From CAYQAJ01 sp964415245 (GTDB lineage Bacteria > Planctomycetota > Planctomycetia > Pirellulales > Pirellulaceae): DNA of 12,510 bases. The number at the start of each line of letters is the position of its first letter. Position 1 is the first letter of the stretch. The DNA lies in contig CAYQAJ010000144.1 of NCBI GenBank assembly GCA_964415245.1, forward strand, positions 1 through 12,510, read 5' to 3'. Positions 6,406-12,510 of this stretch are shown here, in pieces. The translations under genes were made by a program, and so were the position numbers. The notes beneath the pieces are model-generated. The model was not told the origin of the DNA and made no database searches. It saw nothing but the letters and a program-made list of their open reading frames with translations.

Positions 6406-9333
6406 ATGCACGAGGTCGACCCACGCCTTGATGGATTTTTCCACTGTGCGCTAGCGCGTCGGCCAGCGAACGACTGGCGAATTTTGGGCCGCAAGCTGAC
6501 TTCGCTTCTTGCGGCCGCTCTGGGGGCATGGGTGATTGTTGGTGCCCCCTTGGCGCTCCGGGGCGAAGACCTTGCCGAAGCCCGCCGCCTGTACTTGAAG
6601 GGCCGCTATGCGGAATCGGCCGACGCCTACGTGGCGTTGGCCGAGAAGCATCCGGTCGAATCGGCAGTCGGGCTCGCCCGCTGCCGCAGCGGTGGCGGCG
6701 ATTACGATGAGGCTCGCGAGATTCTCGCGCGGGCCCAGGAACAGAATCCCGACTCATCCGATCTGCCGGCCGAGCTGGCGATTCTGGAATTGGCGCGGGG
6801 CGAGATCGACGAGGCGTCGCGGCTGGCGGCGGCCGCGCTCGCGATCAATCCCGATCAGCTTGCCGCACGCTGGGTTACGGCGGAGGTGAATCGCCTGTCG
6901 GGGCGTCTCGACGAGGCCGAGACGGGCTACGAGTGGTTCATCGACTATCACAACGCCCACAATGCGCGCGGCGGGATCGACGATCCGGATTCGATTCGGT
7001 ACATCGGCTTGGCGGCGGCTCAATATGCCCGTTGGAAGCGAAACAGCGGCCAGTTCAGCTTCCTCGTGAACCGGCTTTACCCCAAGGCGCTCAAGCTGGA
7101 GGAAAACTACTGGCCGGCGCGGCTGGAGTCGGCCCGTTTGTTTCTGGAAAAGTACAACGACCCGCAGGCGGCAGTCGATCTCACCGCAGCGCTGGCCATC
7201 AACCCCGGCGCGGCCGAAGTGCACGCAGCAGCCGCGCAGCTCGCGCTGGTCAAGTTTGACTTGGCGGCGGCATCGGAGTCGCTTGATCGCGCCCTGGAGG
7301 CCAACCCCCACCTGCTCATGGCGCATCAGCTTCGGGCCGACGTGTTGATTGTCCAATTCCGTGCCGCCGAGGCGATCGACGTGCTTGAGCAGGCGCGTGT
7401 CCTTAATCCGCGCGACGAAGACACTCTTGGGCGACTTGCCGCAGTGTATGGCGTGCTCGATGGGTTGGAAAAAGACGGACCCGAGACGCGGATGGGCGCC
7501 GTAATCGCTGAAGCGACGGCCCGCAACGAGCACTGTGGTCAGTTCTTTCTAGCGCTGGCCACCACGCTGGACAACATGCGCAAGTTTCCCGCGGCCGCCC
7601 GTTACTACGAAGAGGCGCAAAAGCGGATGCCACAGCTCGTGACCGTCCACGGCGATTTGGGGCTGATGTACATGCGGCTGGGAGACGAAGCACGTGCCGC
7701 CCCCCTATTGCGCGAGGCCTTCAAGATCGATCCGTTTCACGTTCGCATCAAAAACACGCTGTCGGTGCTCAATGTGCTGCAGGATTACGCGGTGATCGAA
7801 ACCGACCACTTCGTGATTCGCTTCGACCGGGGCCAAGACGAGCTATTGGCACGCTATGCCGCTCGATACCTGGAAGAAGAAGCCTACCCGCAACTCGTCG
7901 AACGACTGGGCTATGAGCTGCGCGAGAAGGCACTCTTCGAGATTTTTAGCCGAGCCCGCGGCACCAGCGGGCACGGTTGGTTCAGCGTGCGGATGGCCGG
8001 GGTTCCCTACGTGGGCACGGTGGGAGCGTGCGGCGGCAAGATGGTGGCGATCGTTTCGCCGGGCGACATACCGAAGCCGTTCCACTGGGCTCGCGTGCTC
8101 AAGCACGAGCTCACGCACGTGATCAACCTGCAGCAGACCGATTTCAACGTGCCTCCCTGGTATACCGAGGCAACGGCGGTGCTCAGTGAAGGGTTTGCCA
8201 CACCGCCAGCGTGGAACGAAATCCTCGCGCGACGCGTCGCCGAAGGGAATCTGTTCACTCTCGACAACCTCAACATGGGCTTCGTCCGCCCCGCGAGCAG
8301 CGACGACTGGACGCTGGCCTACTACCAGGCCACGCTCTACGTTCGCTATCTGGCTGAGACGTACGGCGACGATGTGCCGGGCAAGATGCTCGCGGCTTAC
8401 GGCGACAACCTTTCGACGCGCGAGGCGCTTGCCCACTCGTGCGGTGTCGAGCAGGAAGAGATCGAGGCAGGATACCGGCGTTACGTCGAATCGATCGCGG
8501 CGTCGTTTGTCGCACGTCAGGCCGCTCCACCCAGGCCGCTGTCCGAATTGTTGCGAACCGCCGAAGAGAACCCGGACGACGCCGACGCGGCGGCAAGTTT
8601 GGCGTATGCCTACCTCCAGCGGAATGACACGAAGCAAGCCGCCCACTGGGCGGAGACCGCCCGAGAAAAGAATCCCAAGCAGCAGGTCGCGTGCTACGTG
8701 TCGGCGCGGCTCATGGCGGCCGACGACCAACGGGAGGAAGCGCTGGCCCTGCTGCGCGAGGGCGTGGATCAGTCGGCACCACGCGAAGAAGCGCTGGCCC
8801 TGCTGGCCGCGCTCGAAGCACAAGCCGGCAACATCGACGAGGCGGCCAAGCTCTATACGCTCGGGGCCGACACCTTTGTGCGCAGCGACCGTTGGCTTGC
8901 GGCTCTGGGCCGCCTCTACTTGAACTCGAACCAGGACGACAAGCTGGCCACGACGCTCGTGGCGGTGTGCCAGCGCGATCCGGACGATCTGTTCAGCCGT
9001 AAGAAGCTGGCACAGCTTGCCTCGCAGCGCGGCGATCACGAAGAGGCCGCGCGTTGGGCGACACAGGCCATTTACATCGACGTGAGCGACGCCGAGGTGC
9101 ACGCCTTGTTGGGCAAGGCGCTGGTCGCGGGCGGAAAGAGAGATCGCGCCATCCAGGAATACGAAGTCGCAGTAATGCTCGATCGCCGCAACGCCACCTG
9201 GCAGAAGGCACTGGCCGAACTCTATCTCGACGCGGGCCGTAAAGACGATGCGCGACCGATCGTCGAAGCGCTTCACGCCGCCGATCCCGATTCGGACGAA
9301 GTCAACCGCCTGCTGGAGCGACTGAACCATTGA
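6406..9333 (+). CDS. Exported TPR protein with central HExxH metallopeptidase (peptidase MA-like) domain
   Basis: The protein has 975 residues from the ATG at 6406. An N-terminal hydrophobic segment at about 31-48 (SLLAAALGAWVIVGAPLAL), ahead of LRGED, suggests a signal peptide or anchor with an unusually long leader; an in-frame TTG at 6484 would give a normal-length one but has no ribosome binding site. Residues about 50-465 are tetratricopeptide-like repeats (AESADAYVALAEKHP, DEAREILARAQEQNP and similar). The middle domain has HELTH with His567, Glu568 and His571, followed by WYTEATA with Glu588. This is the HExxH-plus-downstream-Glu zinc site of gluzincins, in the arrangement of the peptidase MA family. 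A second TPR array covers about 710-970. The expected role is a zinc peptidase held on a protein-binding scaffold in the periplasm; the substrate is unknown. The stop codon overlaps the start of the next gene, so the two are probably cotranscribed. Confidence 0.9.
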   Translation: MHEVDPRLDGFFHCALARRPANDWRILGRKLTSLLAAALGAWVIVGAPLALRGEDLAEARRLYLKGRYAESADAYVALAEKHPVESAVGLARCRSGGGDYDEAREILARAQEQNPDSSDLPAELAILELARGEIDEASRLAAAALAINPDQLAARWVTAEVNRLSGRLDEAETGYEWFIDYHNAHNARGGIDDPDSIRYIGLAAAQYARWKRNSGQFSFLVNRLYPKALKLEENYWPARLESARLFLEKYNDPQAAVDLTAALAINPGAAEVHAAAAQLALVKFDLAAASESLDRALEANPHLLMAHQLRADVLIVQFRAAEAIDVLEQARVLNPRDEDTLGRLAAVYGVLDGLEKDGPETRMGAVIAEATARNEHCGQFFLALATTLDNMRKFPAAARYYEEAQKRMPQLVTVHGDLGLMYMRLGDEARAAPLLREAFKIDPFHVRIKNTLSVLNVLQDYAVIETDHFVIRFDRGQDELLARYAARYLEEEAYPQLVERLGYELREKALFEIFSRARGTSGHGWFSVRMAGVPYVGTVGACGGKMVAIVSPGDIPKPFHWARVLKHELTHVINLQQTDFNVPPWYTEATAVLSEGFATPPAWNEILARRVAEGNLFTLDNLNMGFVRPASSDDWTLAYYQATLYVRYLAETYGDDVPGKMLAAYGDNLSTREALAHSCGVEQEEIEAGYRRYVESIAASFVARQAAPPRPLSELLRTAEENPDDADAAASLAYAYLQRNDTKQAAHWAETAREKNPKQQVACYVSARLMAADDQREEALALLREGVDQSAPREEALALLAALEAQAGNIDEAAKLYTLGADTFVRSDRWLAALGRLYLNSNQDDKLATTLVAVCQRDPDDLFSRKKLAQLASQRGDHEEAARWATQAIYIDVSDAEVHALLGKALVAGGKRDRAIQEYEVAVMLDRRNATWQKALAELYLDAGRKDDARPIVEALHAADPDSDEVNRLLERLNH
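8737..8805 (+). repeat. Exact 18-bp repeat in the C-terminal TPR array
   Basis: GAAGCGCTGGCCCTGCTG occurs at 8737-8754 and again at 8788-8805. Both copies are in frame and encode EALALL. The 51-bp period is 17 codons, half of a 34-residue TPR unit, so it may mark a recent duplication of one helix or a converged helix sequence. Confidence 0.6.
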
Positions 9334-9647
9334 CCGAGCGTACGCCCATCACGATCGCCGACTTCCAAGGACTGATCCGCGAAATGTACCTTCGCAAGGA
9401 CGTTGAGCGGGGCATTGATGGCACCTTCATGTGGCTCGCCAGCGAGATCGGCGAGTTGGCCGCCGCCTTGCGAAGCGGATCGCGCCAGGAGCAGATGGAA
9501 GAATTCGCCGACGTGCTCGCTTGGCTCACGACGATCGCAAACGTTGCCGAGATCAACCTCACCGAAGCGGTCCGGCAAAAGTACGGCAGCGGGTGTCCTG
9601 GATGCGGCAAGCTCGTGTGCGTTTGCGACGACGCGGGTAAGCCATAG
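9330..9647 (+). CDS. MazG-type nucleotide pyrophosphohydrolase with Cys-rich C-terminus
   Basis: Small cytoplasmic all-alpha NTP pyrophosphohydrolase of the MazG superfamily, expected to hydrolyse a nucleoside triphosphate to the monophosphate and pyrophosphate. Substrate is unknown; house-cleaning of abnormal nucleotides is the usual role. The 105-residue single domain is complete. The Mg-binding residues are visible as ExxE (Glu39, Glu42 in SEIGEL) and ExxD (Glu58, Asp61 in EEFADVLAWL), followed by a hydrophobic helix. After the core comes KYGSGCPGCGKLVCVC, with Cys89, Cys92, Cys97 and Cys99, which could bind zinc or another metal. The start is a TTG that overlaps the stop of the preceding TPR gene (TTGA), with GGAG at 9315-9318, 11 nt upstream. 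An in-frame ATG at residue 19 (MYLRKD) would remove part of the first helix and is less likely. Translation is probably coupled to the upstream gene. Confidence 0.9.
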   Translation: MTERTPITIADFQGLIREMYLRKDVERGIDGTFMWLASEIGELAAALRSGSRQEQMEEFADVLAWLTTIANVAEINLTEAVRQKYGSGCPGCGKLVCVCDDAGKP

Positions 9648-9772
9648 AAGGGCGTCATGCCGCACCGTGTCGGCGCCTCCGGCAGCATGTCGAGTGGCGC
9701 ATGCAACAGCGCTGCTGGCGAAGACGGAACCATTCTGCCGAGCACCGGCCGATGCCGCGGCCCCGGGGGCTA

Positions 9773-9800
9773 TCGACCCAAGGGGCTCCCCGCGTATGCT
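9773..9800 (+). promoter_or_regulatory. Weak candidate promoter for the large membrane protein
   Basis: TCGACC (9773-9778) and TATGCT (9795-9800) are spaced by 16 bp and each match the sigma70 boxes at 4 of 6 positions. The -10 hexamer is identical to that of the ktrB candidate. If real, transcription would start near 9808, which would exclude the GTG/ATG starts upstream of it and support the start at 9900. The region 9648-9899 otherwise shows no gene on either strand. Confidence 0.22.
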
Positions 9801-9899
9801 GTACTAATGAGGCCTGCGCCATTATGGCGGCGACTCATGCAACGGTGCGGAGCAGCGCTGCCAACGAGCGAAGGCCGCCCTGACAAGTTGAGCGGCCGC

Positions 9900-12257
9900 A
9901 TGCGGCAAACCAACACACACTGCGCATTCTCGACCGAGGCCCTGCCGCACGCCCTGGCCTGGATTGTTGCTGCGCTATTGTGCTTTCTCGGCCCTCGAAT
10001 CTGCGCCGCGGTCGACGACGACACCGCGTCAAGTGACCGCCCGAACGTTAGCACGTCGGTCGAAATCGCCGACGTGCGCGTCGGAATCGCCGGCATGTAC
10101 AAACTCGGCCACTGGACGCCGGTACGCGTGACGGTAGTAACCGGCGAGCAGCCTTTTTCAGGCGAACTGGCGCTGACTGCTCCCGACGGCGACGGAATCC
10201 CTGTCCACTTTGTAAGCGCGCTGGAAGTGCCGGCCGGCGGCAGCAGCGATTCGTGGCACTACGTGCAGTTCGGCCGGTATGCGAGCGGCCTCACCGTGGA
10301 TTTGACGCGCGATGGCCACAACGTCGCCCGCTACAAGCTCCCACCCGGCCAAATGTCCGCGGCAGCGAAGGCGCTGTCATCGACACAGCGGTGGTACGTG
10401 ACGCTCGGCCGCCCGATCGGCATCGAACAAGCCGCAGCGCTGCCGCGCGACTCGGCTTCCCGCGAAGCGGCGGCAAGCTGTGTCACTCCCAACGCCGCGG
10501 ATCTTCCCGACCGCTGGATCGGCTACGCAGGCGTCGATGCCGTCGCGATATCAACCAGCGAGGCGGGCGCCCTCGAGGAGATGACACCCCAGCAGCTTGC
10601 GGCGCTCGAACTGTGGGTGCGCTTGGGGGGGAAGCTGGTGCTGTGTTGCGGAATGCGCGGAAACGAAGTGCTCGCGGACGGCGGCCGGATGCAACCTCTG
10701 GTACCAGGAAGGTTCGACGACGTGTTTCCGCTGGAGCGCACCGCCGGGCTGGAAAACTACGCCGGCAGTACGCAGCGGCTCGATGTGGTAACGCCGCGGA
10801 GCGACGAGGACGCTCGCGGCGATACACTCGGCGTCAACGAAGGGCCGATGGTGACACGGCTGACTGCCATCCGCGGCAACGTCGAAGCCTACGAAGGGAG
10901 CGGACCTTCCGATCTACCCACGATCGTGCGCGCTCCACTCGGCCTGGGCGAAGTGGTGTTCGTTGCCGTCGATCTCGACCTGTTACCGCTTGCTAACTGG
11001 CAGGGACGCGCAAGGCTGGTTTCCAAGGTGCTGCATGAAACGGCCCGGCGTGGCGCCAACGACGAGGGGAGCGACACGCTGGGCAAGGTGATGCAGTTGG
11101 GTTTCGACGACATCGTCGGCCAGCTCCGCAACGCGCTCGACCAGTTCTCGAACGTCAAGCAGATTCCGTTCCTTGTCGTCGCCGGATTGACTCTCGTTTA
11201 TCTCGCGACCATCGGACCGCTCGACTACCTTCTTTTGCGCAAGGTGCTGCGAGGGCGAATGCACTGGACCTGGCTTACGTTTCCCCTGCTCGTTGTCCTG
11301 TTCTGCACGTTATCCGTAGTCCTGGTGGTCAATTCGCGGGGCAGCCGCATACTGGTCAACCAGGTCGAGCTTATCGACATCGACTTGACCGGCGATGCGG
11401 CACCATTCGCCGCCCCCACTCAATCGGAGCAGCAACGGCATCCGGCCCTGGCGCGGGTGACCGTTTGGTCTAATCTCTATAACCCTCGCACGACAAGCTA
11501 CGACCTGTCGCTGGAGCATCCTCTGCTTGGTTCGGACGATGGGCCGCGGGAGATGATCCTCTCCTGGCAAGGATTCCCCAGCGACTCGTTGGGGGGGATG
11601 TACTCAACGGCCGACGCCCTCTTGCCCGATAGCTCCTATACCGTGCATACCGACGGGCTCGACGCACGCGTAGCCGATCTGCCCATTCAGGTCGCTTCGA
11701 CGAAAGCGCTGCTGGCTCGCGGCTGGGCGGAAACAGATCTCCCGGCCGCCGGCCAGCTCCGCGCCGGAAGGCAAAACGATCTGCTCGAAGGCGATCTCGT
11801 AAACCCCCTGCCGGTCGAGCTGACGAACTGCGTGCTGTACTTCCACAATTGGGCCTACTTGATCGAGGGAACGCTGGCGCCGGGACAACGCGTCGTATTC
11901 GACCGCCAGCGGCTGCCGCGCACCCGGCACTGGCAGTTGACGCAGAGCCGCGTGCTGGAGTCGAAGGACGTAAGCACCCCGTGGGACCCGGCCGACAACG
12001 ACGTGCCCCGCATTGTCGAGATGATGATGTTCCACGATGCCGCCGGAGGCCGCACCTACACGAATCTGTCGCACCGTTACCAACCGTACGTCGACCTGAG
12101 CGATCAGATCTATCTCGGCCGTGCGGTACTGGTGGGTCAGGCTGTGTCGCGCGAAACGGAGCTACTGCGCGACGGGCAATCGCTGGACGAGAACTATGAA
12201 CGCCAATGGACCTTTTACCGCCTGGTGCTGAACGTTACACAGGCCTCGTCGTCGTGA
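9900..12257 (+). CDS. Exported membrane-anchored protein with GATase-like region, next to an ABC transporter
   Basis: I recognise no named gene. From ATG 9900 the product has 785 residues. A signal peptide is likely: hydrophobic run at about 18-36 (ALAWIVAALLCFLGPRICA), cut near ICAA-VDDD. Residues about 45-150 look like a beta-sandwich (ADVRVGIAGMYKLGHWTPVRVTV). Residues about 203-250 (DRWIGYAGVDAVAIS, then ALELWVRLGGKLVLC) resemble the glutamine-amidotransferase-like fold of secreted envelope proteins, but I see no catalytic Cys. Two membrane helices follow at about 424-447 and 457-477, with the junction motif IGPLDYLLLRK. The remaining 300 residues look like an extracytoplasmic beta-rich domain. 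The same frame is open back to ATG 9657 (GAAGGG 5 nt before it), with ATGs at 9807 and 9837, but the extra residues look unlike protein and would bury the signal peptide. The ABC ATPase 112 bp downstream suggests a shared envelope complex; this is inference. Confidence 0.82.
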   Translation: MRQTNTHCAFSTEALPHALAWIVAALLCFLGPRICAAVDDDTASSDRPNVSTSVEIADVRVGIAGMYKLGHWTPVRVTVVTGEQPFSGELALTAPDGDGIPVHFVSALEVPAGGSSDSWHYVQFGRYASGLTVDLTRDGHNVARYKLPPGQMSAAAKALSSTQRWYVTLGRPIGIEQAAALPRDSASREAAASCVTPNAADLPDRWIGYAGVDAVAISTSEAGALEEMTPQQLAALELWVRLGGKLVLCCGMRGNEVLADGGRMQPLVPGRFDDVFPLERTAGLENYAGSTQRLDVVTPRSDEDARGDTLGVNEGPMVTRLTAIRGNVEAYEGSGPSDLPTIVRAPLGLGEVVFVAVDLDLLPLANWQGRARLVSKVLHETARRGANDEGSDTLGKVMQLGFDDIVGQLRNALDQFSNVKQIPFLVVAGLTLVYLATIGPLDYLLLRKVLRGRMHWTWLTFPLLVVLFCTLSVVLVVNSRGSRILVNQVELIDIDLTGDAAPFAAPTQSEQQRHPALARVTVWSNLYNPRTTSYDLSLEHPLLGSDDGPREMILSWQGFPSDSLGGMYSTADALLPDSSYTVHTDGLDARVADLPIQVASTKALLARGWAETDLPAAGQLRAGRQNDLLEGDLVNPLPVELTNCVLYFHNWAYLIEGTLAPGQRVVFDRQRLPRTRHWQLTQSRVLESKDVSTPWDPADNDVPRIVEMMMFHDAAGGRTYTNLSHRYQPYVDLSDQIYLGRAVLVGQAVSRETELLRDGQSLDENYERQWTFYRLVLNVTQASSS

Positions 12258-12369
12258 TCCGTTGTTGTCCGGGTAAGATGGTTCTCTTCCGGAACGAATC
12301 GGCGATCCACGCCACCGCGCCGCAACGAAACGCTCAAACGTCTCCTCTCCCTGTCGCAGCCTCCCGAAC

Positions 12370-12510
12370 GTGATCCAGACACACGATCTGACGAAGAAAT
12401 ACGGCGATCAGTTTGCCATCCGCTCGATCGAGCTGAATCTGAGCGAGGGGGATTTGTTCGGATTCATCGGGCCCAACGGGGCCGGCAAAACCACGACGAT
12501 GCGGATCGTG
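12370..12510 (+). CDS. ABC transporter ATP-binding protein, N-terminal part (cut by window end)
   Basis: The first 47 codons of an ABC ATPase run off the window. The N-terminal strand has IQTHDLTKKYGDQFAI, the usual opening of ABC-2/CcmA-type ATPases, with the A-loop aromatic Tyr11. The Walker A motif GPNGAGKTT lies at residues 34-42, followed by TMRIV. Signature, Walker B and H-loop lie beyond the window, so class and partner permease cannot be judged. The GTG start at 12370 is chosen because no other start is in frame upstream near it and the protein begins where family members begin. No Shine-Dalgarno site is visible. It is codirectional with the membrane-protein gene 112 bp upstream, in which I saw no clear terminator. 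Confidence 0.92.
   Translation, partial: MIQTHDLTKKYGDQFAIRSIELNLSEGDLFGFIGPNGAGKTTTMRIV

Noticed and set aside
7843..9330. Long antisense frame of 495 codons opposite the TPR-peptidase gene.
   Set aside because: The + strand product has clear TPR and zinc-site motifs; the antisense product shows none.
9697..9862. Similar blocks CATGCAAC...AGCGCTGC at about 9700 and 9835, including the palindrome GCAGCGCTGC at 9852-9861.
   Set aside because: The matches are short, gapped and G/C-rich; not enough to claim a duplicated regulatory site.
12258..12369. Terminator or promoter between the membrane protein and the ABC ATPase gene.
   Set aside because: Only the 8-bp palindrome TTCCGGAA near 12287 is visible; no stem with a T-run and no correctly spaced promoter boxes.

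Overview
The window is GC-rich, gene-dense DNA with every supported gene on the + strand. It looks chromosomal and most like a planctomycete of the Pirellulales type. That assignment is inference from gene content: a secreted prolyl oligopeptidase, a GT-C mannosyltransferase-like membrane protein, a large TPR/peptidase-MA protein, a MazG protein with a Cys-rich tail, and a signal-peptide-bearing membrane protein next to an ABC ATPase. Frequent weak or absent Shine-Dalgarno sites fit the same picture. No transposase, integrase, phage gene, CRISPR array, tRNA or rRNA was seen, and it reads as ordinary housekeeping and envelope sequence.

Layout. (1) 1-204 holds no supportable gene. (2) 205-2406 encodes an exported prolyl oligopeptidase (S9A) with a complete Ser/Asp/His triad. 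(3) 2407-2520 is a short gap with the best promoter candidate of the window (TTGGCA, 17-bp spacer, TATGCT) overlapped by a perfect 9-bp inverted repeat. (4) 2521-4564 is a two-gene potassium-uptake operon: ktrB (channel-like membrane subunit with four P-loops), then ktrA (cytoplasmic RCK regulator) 4 bp later. (5) 4565-4669 carries a 16-bp tandem repeat and an ambiguous start region before (6) a GT-C family 39-type glycosyltransferase ending at 6292. (7) 6293-6405 has a compact hairpin directly upstream of a strong ribosome binding site for (8) a 975-residue exported TPR protein with a central HExxH metallopeptidase domain. Its stop overlaps the start of (9) a 105-residue MazG-type pyrophosphohydrolase. 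(10) 9648-9899 is probably non-coding and precedes (11) a 785-residue exported, membrane-anchored protein ending at 12257. (12) From 12370 to the window end is the first 47 codons of an ABC transporter ATPase with an intact Walker A motif.

Functional links. KtrA and KtrB certainly act together as one transporter. The TPR-peptidase and MazG genes are coupled by a 4-base TTGA overlap, although no shared biochemistry is obvious. The large membrane protein and the ABC ATPase may belong to one envelope export complex, but only the start of the ATPase is visible. I found no clearly novel system. The points most worth a second look are the dyad over the ktrB promoter, the hairpin before the TPR gene, the tandem repeat and start ambiguity before the glycosyltransferase, the Cys-rich tail of the MazG protein, and the membrane protein/ABC pair.
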